Positions 26,201 through 37,500 of a DNA stretch of 64,000 nt are shown here, in pieces. Source of the stretch: Annona cherimola. Lineage: Eukaryota > Streptophyta > Magnoliopsida > Magnoliales > Annonaceae. The stretch spans positions 3,913,501 through 3,977,500 of the forward strand of contig CM059974.1 in assembly GCA_030490835.1 (NCBI GenBank). The letters are read 5' to 3'. The notes under the pieces were generated by a model. The model made no database searches and was not told the origin of the DNA. It saw only the letters and a list, made by a program, of their open reading frames with translations. A program made the translations under genes and the position numbers. Positions within the stretch are counted from its first letter, which is position 1. The number at the start of each line of letters is the position of its first letter.

Positions 26201-26619
26201 CTACCACAAACGTTAGCTTAATTTTTATTTTTTTTTAAATTACTTTCGAATGATTTCTATAAAGAAATTCTTGCCTTCACGAAAGGCAAAGCCCTCCTGT
26301 GAAAGTTGAACCGTAGAAGTTAAAACTGGGCAGTAATATTTGTCGTGAAGTACCACGTCTTTGAAAATTTTGTTCGTGGTGTTGTTACAACCAGGATGGA
26401 AGAATATGGAAGGAACGGCTGTCAGCTAGTGTTCGAAGGAGAGCTGACTTGCCCGTTTTAAGGGAAGGAGTGAATTCTGAGCCTGAGGCAACAGCTGTGA
26501 CAAAGCCACCACGACCGCACAGGTCTATCCTGCCATCATCTATTAGTGCACCGGAGCATGATCTCATCTACATGCTGGAAGAATGTAAAGCAGCAGGAGA
26601 TCAGACATTCCTGGCATAG
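23231..26619 (+). CDS. Conserved plant protein of unknown function (156 aa)
   Basis: Three exons, 23231-23296, 24364-24543 and 26395-26619, all GT-AG and all phase 0, sum to 471 nt. The product starts MVGIFSRFSGIRSGHRRTQS, a basic Ser/Arg-rich N-terminus. An Ala-rich tract follows (AASAVAAAAAVTHG, from a CAG/GCA repeat). Then come the conserved core EVAVEFKPVEHP and PIRCPLPEPSILN, a DGRIWKERLSASVRRRADLP block and a C-terminal SILPSSISAPEHDLIYMLEECKAAG-type motif (split here: SILPSSISAPEHDL, then IYMLEECKAAG). I recognise this as the small uncharacterised plant family that includes, from memory, Arabidopsis AT1G70780 and AT1G23150. No domain of known biochemistry, signal peptide or membrane segment was seen. 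Intron 2 (24544-26394) contains a diverged 75-bp tandem pair. Confidence 0.88.
25618..25775. repeat. Diverged tandem duplication, about 75 bp unit
   Basis: ACTTGCTATCATAA...AAATCATTTT...AAATGGCTYCAGCTTCAAA occurs twice in succession with indels, inside intron 2 of the 156-aa unknown-protein gene. Confidence 0.75.
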
Positions 26620-27353
26620 CATCTCATGGAGTCGAGGACATAAATATAGCTGCTTATTTCCTTTTTTTTGTCGATGCCTTTTATGTATTTGTGCTCCATG
26701 TATTATTTCCCCCTCATTTCTTTTTGAAATAGCCAGAGATTCTATTAAAATATAGGATGGAATAAAAAGAGCCCATGTCAAATGATCTTCTTACTGTATA
26801 TGTGTTCTATCAGTTCGAATTGCTATGAAGAGGAATGGGAATTTTCGGCTGGCTTTAAATCAGCTTTTTTGTGATACTAGGAGTCATCTTTTAAAAGATA
26901 TTTATATGTTATGGTACCAAGAGGAAAACATTTTCTTTCACAGTTTTAGTATCTCAGCTGAGATTTAGATGATTTTTGGTTGTGAGGGGCTATTTTTAGC
27001 ATTCCAAGTTATATGACGGTTGTAATGGGCTGTGCACTGGACCCCACTTATGAGGAATTCCATTTGTGTGGTAGGTAGTGTCATTGGTTAGGTTGGTTAG
27101 CTTGGAGTGGGTTGAGAAAAATGGTTCAAGCCAACTTCGCTCCATTGCAAGGTAGGATTGGGCTGGTTGAGGTCAGTCTTGAGCAACTTGACCTGAATTT
27201 CAACTTGATTTATGTAATATTTATCATCACGATGATGAGTCCAACTGCATTTCGGCATTGTCTTTTAGAGTTTTAATCATGGGACGCGATCCAGTGCATG
27301 TAAAACTCATTTTTTTTTTTTTTTTGACAAAACTATTAATTTATGTATATTTA

Positions 27354-27620
27354 GAGTGGGTTTGAAGTGATAAAGCTTTTGAATGAAAATTTTTTGATAT
27401 AAAAGTTTTTAAAATAAGAAAAAATGATGTAATATGATAGAGGTAATAAATGATGAATAAGGAGAATAAAGTTAAAATAGATATATTAGTCGTATGAGTA
27501 GTAATATAGAAATGATTAAAAAGTAAAATAATTATATAGGAAAATATGAATAAGTAATTAAAAAATCCCGCAGTTGCGGAGAGTAAAAAGTTTTCCATAT
27601 AATAAAACTGGGGAAATGAG
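27354..27620. mobile_element. Tourist-like MITE relic
   Basis: The interior shares long stretches with the other local elements (AAATAAGAAAAAATGATG, GTAAAATAATTATATAGGAA), starting near GTGGGTTTGAAGTGATAAAG. The right terminal repeat is eroded. Confidence 0.55.
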
Positions 27621-28341
27621 TGCATATTTTTTTAGAATTTCAAATTTTAATCATTTCTAACACTTTAAAATGATTAAAATATTTCTATGTATAAAAATTT
27701 TTAAACAAATATATATATACACATCTCTAGAAAATGATAAAACTTGTTATATGTATTAAATACATATAGATTAATAATTTTATAAAAATTCAAAAAAATA
27801 AATAAATTCTATACACGGGCGCATGGAAAGCCTAGTGTGCTTGAGTGCACCGAATCATAACCATTTAATCATTTATCGGGGAAATGATTTATTACAATCT
27901 TGAAAAAGCTATTCGTAAATTTATGAATAAAGGTAAAACAAGGGTAACCTTCAAAGCATATCTAAATGGCAGCTTCAAGTGAACGAGGGTATAAAACAGT
28001 GGTATCATAATACATTGTGGATACGCACATGTAGTTCCGGCTTGGAGTCCTGAGGGGAGCAAATGGTTAATGTGATGCAATGAAAAGAAGATTCGCAGCT
28101 TCAAGACGGGAAAATTGCGCCATAGACCCTCTAATTATGCGTATTAACATTTTGGACTCCGATGTTTGCGTATTAGCATTTTAGACCTCCAAAAGTTTCG
28201 ACCTTTGCATTTTACCCCCCGTGCCCTCACGACGTTAAAAAATCAGCGTTTGGCCGTCCGAAATGACGAGAATACCCATGACAAAAAAGCAGAGGCCACG
28301 ACACCAGACCGGCCACCTAGAAGAAACTGAAGGTAAAGGTA

Positions 28342-28656
28342 GTGAGCGGCTTCGGCCACAACATCCCAAAACTGACGTGCCCATCCGCAGCCGAAGCAGC
28401 AAGCAGCAGCGTGACGGTGATCAGCATGGGCAAGTACAACACAAACATCCAAGTGAATGTCGCAGAGCAGACGGTGACGGTGGATTCAAGAGTGGGTCTT
28501 CGGGATTTGATTAATAAGGTGGAAGACGGTGACGGTGACGATGGATTCAAGAGTAGGTCTTTGGGATTTCTCCTTCGCATTGCATGTTACTACACGATAG
28601 TCGTTTTTGCTGCCCTCTTCTCTTCTACTCTTCCTTCTGTTCCATCTCAAGGCTAG
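28342..28656 (+). CDS. Chimeric ORF starting in the left terminal repeat of the Pack-MULE
   Basis: 104 codons. The first 20 or so residues (MSGFGHNIPKLTCPSAAEA) lie inside the terminal inverted repeat. The middle reads IQVNVAEQTVTVDSRVGLRD. The end contains a hydrophobic stretch (IACYYTIVVFAALFSSTLP) that could span a membrane. A short tandem repeat (GACGGTGACGGTG...GGATTCAAGAG) occurs at 28470-28490 and again at 28528-28550. I do not recognise the protein. It may be a second captured fragment or chance. Confidence 0.3.
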   Translation: MSGFGHNIPKLTCPSAAEAASSSVTVISMGKYNTNIQVNVAEQTVTVDSRVGLRDLINKVEDGDGDDGFKSRSLGFLLRIACYYTIVVFAALFSSTLPSVPSQG

Positions 28657-29215
28657 ATTAGGCATGCTGCTGTTGCTAAACTTTTTGAATTAGACGGATT
28701 TAACTGCAAACGGATGCTGCTGATCATGATTGAAAATGAGTTTCAGGATGGCCATTTCGGTTGCATCAAAGCTGACTGGATGAGTGGCAGATTTGCAGTC
28801 GCTGGTTTCTGGTGGGTTAAAGGGAAGGGGTGACCTTGCCAGTTGATGAAGAAGAAAGGTAGCCATGGCTGTCCTTATGGAATTTTATGTCCGGTACTGT
28901 AAGGTAGGCTGATGGATTAGCAGCCTGATTGAAATCATTGGTGGCTACCAACTTCAACAGAGCAACTGCAGTTTGGGATTTTTTTTAGTTTCAAATTGGG
29001 GTCTACAAGCAGTTGAATTTGTTTATGAAATTTTTAGATGCTAGTTGCAAGGATTGTTACCATGGATGTCGGATTTGGTTTATGAGAAAGGAATGAGTTA
29101 GCTGTTGATTTTCTGGTGGTGATGAGATGGTGTTTGGTGGCAAGGTGGTGAAAATGACCGGGGTGCTGGTGATGGGCTAATTGGGGAATTTCCATGGATA
29201 CCGCCATTTGTCATA

Positions 29216-30500
29216 TTAATTGTTTTTAATAAGCTGAGGGCATCTGCCATTTGATTCAGGCTCTTTGGATGGTATGTGGATGGCTGCGCAAGGGGTGGAA
29301 ATTGGATCCCTAATTTGGTCGTTGCAGAAATACAAATGACAGTATGTAAACCAAAAGCATGGAGAAATTTTCCAGCAACATATATGATTCAGGTTGAGCT
29401 CTGGTCTGCATACCATCTTCCATTCAGGATCAATATCCATGGCGACCCTTACAAACTCTTTGTCGAGGAATGGCACCCGAGCTTCTAGACCCCATGCCGA
29501 GGTTGCTTTGTTAGCTCTCAAGCAATCATACTGATGGAGGGCCTTTATCTACAGGGCAAGGATCATGTAATTAGATGACTGCAGAAATGAGAAGGAAGAT
29601 TTCTGAACTAACTAAATACTCATTGAATGTATGCATACCTTGCGACATGTCTCACGGTGGAACTCTTCCTTGTTGGGTGCCTTGTGGAAATACAGGTATC
29701 CCCCCAAATACCTCATCAGATCCTTCACCAGAGAGAACCATCTTCACACCCAAGGATTTAATCTTACGGGATATGAGAAACATGGGTGTGCTTGCCCTGA
29801 TGGTGGTAACATCATATGTTTCGATATGGTAGATAACATCTTCAATTGCATCAATACCATCCTGCCAAAAATCCCCACAATTATTTAACTACCACAAACA
29901 TTCGATCCAAACTAGTTTAGCAACGGTAGGAATAGGATTACTGCGACGCATTTCAGATTACATTACCTTAACAGTGAAATGGAACTCTTGGTGAACAGTC
30001 CCAAGATAGTCTGCAACCTCCTTGGCAGCCTTCAAATCAGGTGATCCCTGACCAAAAGATGAACAGACCTTGGAGTTAAGGTCATTCCCTTTAAAATTAC
30101 GAAAATCGTATGATGAACACAAGTGGTCCTTGCATCTACCTCAAGGCCAACACAGAAGGAATGGAGTTGTGCTCCCCATTGCTTGGTAGCTTTGGTGCCT
30201 GCCAGGTGCTGTGCAGTCACAGCAGCAACCAACGACAAATCAAGCCCGCCCGACAGCAGCACTCCGAAGGGGACATCCGTCATGAGCCTCTTGATCACAG
30301 CCTGTTGTAAACAGAGGTAAATTCAAGAGCAGCAATCGGGCAAATTTTACACATGTTTATAGATTATTAGACTACCAACAGGCAACCGGAGTAAGTACAA
30401 TGAAGTAGACTAGAGCTTACATCTTCAAATGCCTTCCTCAAAACCAGAGGATCATATGCTGCTTGATGCTTCGGCTGCGGATGGGCACGTCAGTTTTGGA
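29216..30500 (-). pseudogene. Asparagine synthetase fragment (ASN-like), captured and frameshifted
   Basis: Minus-strand pieces in order: DPLVLRKAFED (near 30456-30420), [19 protein letters not shown] (30300-30245), LHSFCVGLE (to about 30140), [18 protein letters not shown] (30050-29968), [20 protein letters not shown] through [11 protein letters not shown] (29860-29700) and [20 protein letters not shown] through DPEWKM (29545-29425). This is the central ATP-pyrophosphatase part of glutamine-hydrolysing asparagine synthetase; both the glutaminase N-terminus and the C-terminus are missing. SGGLDSS, the ATP-binding loop, has become SGGLDLS. A run of six G (C on the plus strand, near 29700) where the family needs five shifts the frame before YLYFHKAP. 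Non-functional as an enzyme. Confidence 0.93.
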
Positions 30501-30804
30501 ATGTTGTGGCCGAAGCCGCTCACCACCTTTACCTTCAGTTTCCTCTAGGTGGCCGGTCTGGTGTCGTGGCCCCTGCTTTTTCTGTCATGGGTATTCTCGT
30601 CATTTCGGACGACCAGATGCTGATTTTTTGACGCTGTGAGGGCGCGGGGGGTAAAATACAAAAGTCGAAACTTTTGGGGGTCTAAAATGCTAATACGCAA
30701 ACATCGGGGTCCAAAATGCCAATACGCATAGTTAAAGGGTCTATGGCGCAATTTTCCCGCTTCAAGATAGGCAGGCACCAAGAATACATACATATGTATA
30801 TACA

Positions 30805-32721
30805 GAGGCGTGATTCTTTACGTCCTGGCTAAGTCCTAGCCAACTGCGTCCACCCATTATCCGCCGTCAAATCTAGCGGGAAGGACGACAGCCGTGCGAT
30901 GGAAAAATTGCAGGCGGCTCCCTGCGACTTTCAGCCGAAGGCGACAAAACAAAACGGAAAAATTGAAAAAACCCTCCTCCCACCCACTCCGCCTGCTTTC
31001 TTTCTCCCTCTCTCCCATTCCGCTTCCCTACCTCGCCCGATCTCTGTCCCATCGTCCGAGCTAGGGAGATCTATCTCCGTCTCCCTTTCCGCCACCCGAC
31101 GTCTCTCTCCCTCCCTCTCCCTCTCCCTTTCCAGCGTCGAGTTCTCCCTCTCCCAGTAGGCCGCACATCTTCCGGCGACAGCAACAGAGCTGTGAGATTT
31201 TTCGCCTCTCTCCTCTCCGGTCTCTCTTCACCTGCTTTCTTTCTCCCTCTCTCCCGCATAAAGGTGGTGATTCTTTGAGAAAGTCTTCAGGAAAATCTGT
31301 TACAGAGCATCCACAAGTGGAAATGCAGAAGACAGATGATGGAGTTGGTGGTATTCTTAGAATCTTAGCTCCCCTGGCCCCACCATTTCAGCACCAAAAA
31401 CAGACACTGGAACTGTTGAGATTGAGCTTCCACAGGTTGTTAGCGATCTTTTGGTTCTTGCCTTGGATCCTGTCCATGGTATTGAACGTAATGGTCCAAA
31501 GATTGTGCGCCATGTCTTCCTGAGATTTAGATCACTTGTCTACCAAAAGAGCTTAGTTCTGCCACCAGCAAATGAACCTGAGACTTCTAAAGTTCGTGCT
31601 TCCAAAACCAGTGTGAGCAAACCACTGCTGGAACTTGGAGTTGGTAATGCTGAGAGTTCTCCTGGAGGGGAGCGGATAGAACCACCTTCTGCTCTCAAAT
31701 CATCAAAGCATGTGTCAAGGTCAGATGATCCCACAAAGATGGGCCGCAAACGAGGTCCTTCTGATCGGCAGCAAGAGATGTCTGCTAAAAGATTGAAGAA
31801 GTTGAAGGAAATGAAGGCACTAGTTGCAGAGAAAAAGGCCGGAGGCCAGAAGACAGTAGAGGTGCAGAAGGGAGAGCACAAAGAGATAATTCTGGTGACG
31901 AAGTCGGTCAAGCCAGCGGAGACTCCGAGGAAGCCGGAACCTGCAGCAAAGGCGGTGATGCAAATAGCATTAATGATTAAATTCCCGCCCAAAACAGCGT
32001 TGCCATCTCACAAACAGCTGAAGGCAAGGTTTTCTCGATTTGGTCCGCTTGATCGCTCTGGAATTCGGGTGCAGAGGCTGCATACCATGCCATAAAAAAC
32101 AGCAGCATGTTTGAGTGTGTAAGCGTGAGATACTATGTCAAAGAAATTGAAGCACCGCCATCAGAAACGCCGGAAGCCAACCATCAACGGCGGAGGACGA
32201 TCCTAATGATTCCCTGCAGCCTAAGCTTGGTGGCAACGAGTTCTTGAGTGAGCCAAGGACGGTGGTTCATTGCCTGCCACAGCCAGCTCTGCAGCTGAAG
32301 TCTTGCCTGAAGAAACCATCAGGCATTTTTCATCAACGGCACTCCCTGCTGCATTTTTCATGCATTTTGGAGGGAGAAATCGAGAGAAAAGGGGTCTCAC
32401 CTGAATCTGGAAGGGAGTTCCGCCGATTGCCGGTGCAGAGAGGCTAGAGAGGAGAGAGGCGACAATGGGGAGCTGTCGACGGAAGGGAGAGAGAGAGAGA
32501 GAGAGGGCCGGCGGAGAACTCGATGCCGTGGAGAGAGGGAGAAAGAAAGCAGGCGGAGAGAGCTCGCGGGAGGCTGGTTCGTGGAATTCGCACGCTGCCC
32601 GCAAGGATGAGTCAGCAATTTTTCCATCGGACGGCCACGACTCATCCCGCCCAATCCAACGGCGTGCGGGCAGCGGACGCAGTTGGCTGGGACTTAGCCC
32701 GGACGTAAAGAATCACGATTC
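30805..32721. mobile_element. Pack-MULE carrying a PWWP-protein gene fragment
   Basis: Ends GAGGCGTGATTC and GAATCACGATTC are inverted, and similarity continues inward for about 200 bp with indels (shared TGATTCTTTACGTCC, GATGGAAAAATTGC and CCGCCTGCTTTCTTTCTCCC). A perfect 9-bp target duplication, GTATATACA, flanks it (30796-30804 and 32722-32730), the Mutator hallmark. The ends are GC- and CT-rich, like a 5' leader. No transposase. The interior is a rearranged piece of a PWWP-domain protein gene on the plus strand. Confidence 0.93.
31270..32400 (+). pseudogene. PWWP-domain protein (PDP-like) fragment inside the Pack-MULE
   Basis: The main open frame (about 31430-32095) reads TVEIELPQVVSDLLVLALD, GIERNGPKIVRHVFLRFRS, LVYQKSLVLPP, then a basic coiled segment (MSAKRLKKLKEMKALVAEKK) and ALMIKFPPKTALPSHKQL plus KARFSRFGPLDRSG. 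These are hallmarks of the region C-terminal to the PWWP domain in plant PDP-type chromatin proteins (from memory). A further piece near 32245-32330 gives EPRTVVHCLP and LKSCLKKPSG from the same family's tail. An upstream piece at 31275-31370 is in a different frame. The PWWP domain itself is absent, and exons are fused or out of frame, so the host function is lost, though transcription from the GC-rich terminal repeat is conceivable. Confidence 0.82.
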
Positions 32722-32730
32722 GTATATACA

Positions 32731-33419
32731 ATGCCAAAATTCTACATTCCAAGCGTAAAGTTGACTCCGAGAATTTCCTTAGCTGGCAGCCATGTGTTGT
32801 GTTGGGTCTGGTGTTATTTTCAACTGCCACGCACGCCAGACTCTTTAAGGCCTTTGGATTCCTAACCGGTCCATGGCCTTCATATTCCAAGATGGGAGTG
32901 CCAGTCTTCCTACGGTTTCAGGATCACGCTTTGAGGGAAGAGCAGGACCTTATAAGGATTTGCATTATCGAAATCTAGAGCCAGAGCATTATCATATCTT
33001 ACACCAGCTTAAAATAATGCACGCAAGGCGTTGCTTACTTCGACCGAGCGTCGTAAATTATCATTATTTTTTTCTGTTGAACTCCGTCCCGTTGCACAAA
33101 ATCACAAGATTAAACCTATAAAATATACAATTTCACATCCAAACATGACCCTCCAAGATTTGAGAGCGTGGAAGTTATTATGATACCATTTGTGAGGTAT
33201 CATCCGCTTTGCCAGGGGACTAGGTTTAAAATGGAAATTTTTTCTTATTTTTTCTTTTTTTTCCCGAACGTGGTAGAAAATGATGTCTGATGCAGACAAG
33301 GAATTACAACATCGAAATGCATTTGACAATGATCAACTACATCTCAAAATACTCATATTTACGTCTCTACCACTAGCTCAACTTCCATAACAACAGAGGC
33401 TCACACATTTAGAGATTAA
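32731..33419. other. Spacer right of the Pack-MULEs
   Basis: No ORF or repeat of note. Probably contains the 3' flank of the minus-strand small peptide gene. Confidence 0.4.
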
Positions 33420-33659
33420 TCATGCATTTCGTGCTCGGACATGATGGGCTGAAGAAGCCACGAATGATTTCCTGACCCGATATCTATCGTCGGCTCCGGG
33501 ATTAGCAACATGGCTGCCCCGACCGGCCCCGTGGTTCATCCATGCCTGCTTCTGCCATTTGGCCACATGGATAGCCTGCACTCCAATGGCTGTTTCGGCT
33601 GAAAAGAAGAAGAAGAGACTAGAGAGAAAGAGAGCTCTGAGAAACACCTTAGCCTCCAT
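33420..33659 (-). CDS. Putative small secreted peptide precursor (79 aa)
   Basis: Start chosen at the ATG at 33659 (MEAKVFLRALF). The residues just upstream in frame begin with GTG and are not a plausible start. Residues 5-21 (VFLRALFLSSLFFFFSA) form a hydrophobic core typical of a signal peptide, with a likely cleavage after ETA or nearby. The remaining 50 or so residues are basic, with no cysteines, and contain SHVANPGADDRYRVRKSF. The pattern fits a precursor of a short secreted peptide hormone, but I could not assign it to CLE, CEP, RGF, PSY, IDA or CIF. A good TATA box lies about 40 bp upstream. The gene may also be an isolated ORF. Confidence 0.5.
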   Translation of the reverse strand: MEAKVFLRALFLSSLFFFFSAETAIGVQAIHVAKWQKQAWMNHGAGRGSHVANPGADDRYRVRKSFVASSAHHVRARNA

Positions 33660-33697
33660 GCTCACTTGTTTCTATCTGCCCAGTGAGGTGGTTGTAT

Positions 33698-33707
33698 CTA
33701 TATATAG
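33698..33707 (-). promoter_or_regulatory. TATA box of the small peptide gene
   Basis: CTATATATAG lies 39-48 bp upstream of the ATG at 33659. Transcription would start roughly 30 bp downstream of it, leaving a very short leader. Confidence 0.5.
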
Positions 33708-34509
33708 CAACATACCGGGCCGGGACCCACTACTCATACCAAACTTCGCTTGGACTTCACGTGAAATCATAGCACGCTCACCTCCAATTCAGTAGTTCTG
33801 ATGGTGATTGGTTGGTTACTGCCTGTGCTTGCAATCATTTCAGTTGTAACATCAAACACCAAAACCCAGCAATCAGTTATAATCCATTGTGGGAAATATC
33901 AGCACGTAAAGGCAATCCACAAGGTGGGCCAGGTTTTGGGAATTTCAGCTTCCATGACAAGTGATTCCAACAGAGAGCAGCACGCGACATTTTGTAAATC
34001 GATTATTTATTTGTATTTGGAAACTAGTGCAGCAAAAAGGCCTTGTTAGCTCTCCTGGAAGAGGCAAATCAACAGAGCTTCCATTGTCATTAAAATTAGA
34101 GCTAAGATCGTGTAGCGATTTAACAATTTCTACTAGTAACCGTCCACCACAAACAACATTGAACGGAATAAGAGATCTCTGTTTCATTGAAAATTGAAAA
34201 TTGTAGCCTAGTCACTATAAGTCAAGAGTCGCATAACTAATGACTGCAAGAGACAAAGATACCAAAATCCCCTTGACACTCAAATGGGGAATAAAACAAT
34301 GATAACGGATAAGGAGAATAGAAAAAAAAAATAAGTAAAGCAGATAACTCACCTGCTTCCAGTAATGTGGGGGGTTTGCGGAGCACAGCAGGGGAAGAAG
34401 GAAGGAATAACAAAAAAAAAAAAAAGAAAAAAAAGTAAAGCATATAGCTCTACCTGCTTTTCAATAATTTAGAGAGGGAACCAAAAAAAAGGAACCAAAT
34501 GGAAGCGAT

Positions 34510-37500
34510 TCAGGAACCAAGTTGGGGTCCCTTCTCTTCACCAGCAAGCTTCCTTCTCTGCTGATGCTCAGCAACCTTGTAATCTACAACCTCACGAAAG
34601 ATGGTTGCATCAAGCACGCAGTCCTTGCTTCCATAAACAGCTGCCTGAACACTGGCCATGAGTTTTGCAATCTCCCTGCCAGAGAACCCATCTGTTTTAG
34701 CTGCAGCTTCCCGAATAACATCATCTGATAATCCTTTAACTTCAATCTTCTGCTGTTGTCGTCTGAAAAATGGAAGCCAGCCACGCTTCTGATCACCTGC
34801 ATGCATGATATATTTGTCCAGGTAGAGTTTAAGTAATTTAAATCGCTCCTCTTCCTTAGGAAGGGGAAATTCAAGAACCTCGTCGATACGATCAGCAACA
34901 GCAGCATCAAGATCTCCAGGCCGGTTGGTTGCAAGAGCAAGCACTATGTCCTTGGATTGGTCTCCTGTGCGGAAAAGGAGGGCATTGAGAGCACTTCTTT
35001 GTGCCTCGCTCATGTAGGTTTTGTTCCGCCTGTGAGTATTGTAAGGATGAGCACAACCATTCTAACAAACCCATCTACTGCACAAATGTATTCATAACTA
35101 CGCCAAATTAAATGCTGATAAATCATGAAACTTCAAAACACCATATCTCAGAAACTATTCGTAGATACATCGCCAAGTACTGTTTTATGTTAAATGATGC
35201 TGCATTGTATTCCTCAAGATGCAACAAATACAAAAGGTGAATGGGAATGTAATACCCAATCCATCACTGAGTGAGCACAAAAGTGATTTGAGCTACCTAA
35301 ATCAAGACTCCCCACCTATCAGGACAACTAGGAGCAAGGTTGGCACACATTAACAAAGCATTTGTTTTTAAGCATGCTAAAAATATGAACATGGATTCCT
35401 TCAAATACACACACACACACACAACATATATATGAGCATGGATAGTTTCCACGGAGCCCCATAGGAACTAATTAATGCTGCCATGCAATTAGCAGTCATG
35501 TTTTATGGTAAAATGAAACAGAAGGTTGGCAAATTTTCTTTCATTTTATTCTTTTTTTTTCTATTTTAGAAAAAATCCTGCAGATATGACGAATATTCTT
35601 GCTCCCTTCATGTTCATTTTGCTAGGCTCTTTAAAGGAAACTTGCAACCCAAAAGTATGATAAGCAGTTGTCTTTCTCTGACCAGGAGGTCTGCAATGAT
35701 ATTCCTTTCATGCTCTTGATCACTGGTTTGCTAATCCAGCAGCATGTAAATCGGATGGACAATTACACTGCAATATCATTTCTGGCTGTTGCATCTCAAG
35801 TTTCCATTGCCCAATATGGCTATAGGAATGAAAGAAAGCTTTGAATAATGCTTTGTATTATAAGTTATTGGATTTATCTCCGAATCCCATGCAAGCAAAA
35901 CTTTTATAGTGACCTGCAGTTCTCCACAATTCCTTTTTAATTGCATCTTTAGGGGCCATTTAGTACACTTGAAAGGATTCAAATGCCATTCAAGAAGACT
36001 TTTCCCTCTCCAATTCTTATCTAAGGTGTATTGAGCTGAATGATCCCAAAAATACATTTCAACCTAAAACCACCACTCCCAACTTCTCTCTCCATTTTCC
36101 CTCATTCCTCAACAGAGCCCAAAATGATAAAATTTTCCAAAATAACAACCATGATTTCGATCTCAACAGTTCGAGACAACTCTGATTCTGACAGAACCTA
36201 GATCCATCAGATTTAGTGATTTACCCCAGTCCACTCCAACACATTGAGGATAAGGTACATTTCTTTCAGCATCATCAGCTGATCAGCAACTAAGTTGTGC
36301 ATGTGATGATAGAATTCAGAATAAAATACTAGATCTTGTCAGATAAAGGTCACTAACTCGCATAAAAATGCATCGGCTTCATCAATGAAAAGCAGCAAAC
36401 CCTTCTGAGACTTCTTAGACCAATCGAACAGTTGATGAATCTTGGTTACGGCTTGTGATCCCAATGGCGCTACATCTCCACCAGTCATCAATGCATAATC
36501 AAGCCCCTGGAAGTGTCAAAAACACATAGGATGAATGCCTTAGAAAAGTAAGACTTACATGTCCTTGTGAAAAGTAAATCTTCTCAGGCCCGGAGTTCTA
36601 TCATACCGACAAATATCAACATGATTATAGAACTCAAAAGATCTTTGGTTTTCTCATCTAACTCCATCTCAATCTGAACACCCCAACTCAGTTGACATCA
36701 TAAGGCACCTATGCAATACATATTCCCCTCTGGGAGTGACTGGCTAAAATCTGAACTAATTGGTTCAGCTCCTCAAGTACTTTAACCATCAATCTCTTCC
36801 AGAGGATGATACTCAGAAAAAATGTCTATTTCTGTGCCTTTGTTTGGTAGCCGAAGAATAAATGTCAAGTGACATAAGTAGGAAAAATAAAGGTGGTGTG
36901 GTGGAAGATGGGATAACTTAGATCTTTCTATCAGGATATCTTGGCACAGTTCGAACGGGAGGAATCAGATCAACATGCAGAAACAAAAACTTGACCACTC
37001 AAGATGTTTTTCAGGATCAATATTCGTTCTTAGATGCAACAGTTTTTTTACCCCAGAAACAACAAGAGGATGTGCGACTTCTGAATAAAATCATACATAC
37101 AGATTTGCGAGCAAGTTCCCTAGCAGCCATAGTTTTCCCTGTTCCTGGAGGACCATAAAACAGCATGTTGCGAAATGGTGCCTGATGGGCTTTTGTGTTT
37201 GCAGTAGCACTTGCAAGATGTTCAATTCTTTTTTGAAGAGAAGGATTCAGTATAACATCCCCGAACCCATGCCCATTTCTGGAAGTAGCTCCTTTGTCAG
37301 ATTTGGGGGAAAAAAAAGTCCTAGCACGGGTGAACAACCCAGACCATGGGTACTTTCCTCTAGAGGATTCCCTGATCAAGGATGGCTGACCTAATATTCT
37401 GTCAACATATCCCCAAACCACCCTGGCACCCTCCCTGCAAGAAGATGTCAAAGGTAACACCAAAATAAATAAATAAAAATTTAAAATTAAAATTAAAAAA

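Larger units (their letters stand above)
28107..30759. mobile_element. Pack-MULE carrying an asparagine synthetase gene fragment
   Basis: Long terminal inverted repeats of about 305 bp (28107-28411 and 30456-30759) look roughly 90% identical by eye and both start CGGGAAAATTGCGCCATAGA. The flanks carry the direct repeat CTTCAAGA (28099-28106 and 30760-30767). Depending on whether the first C belongs to the element, the duplication is 8 or 9 bp, as for Mutator-like elements. No transposase is present. The interior is a piece of a host asparagine synthetase gene with introns retained, so capture was at the DNA level. The high similarity of the arms suggests a recent insertion. Confidence 0.92.

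Noticed and set aside
31540..31992. 150-codon minus-strand ORF
   Set aside because: Antisense to the captured PWWP-protein fragment, which carries the recognisable homology.
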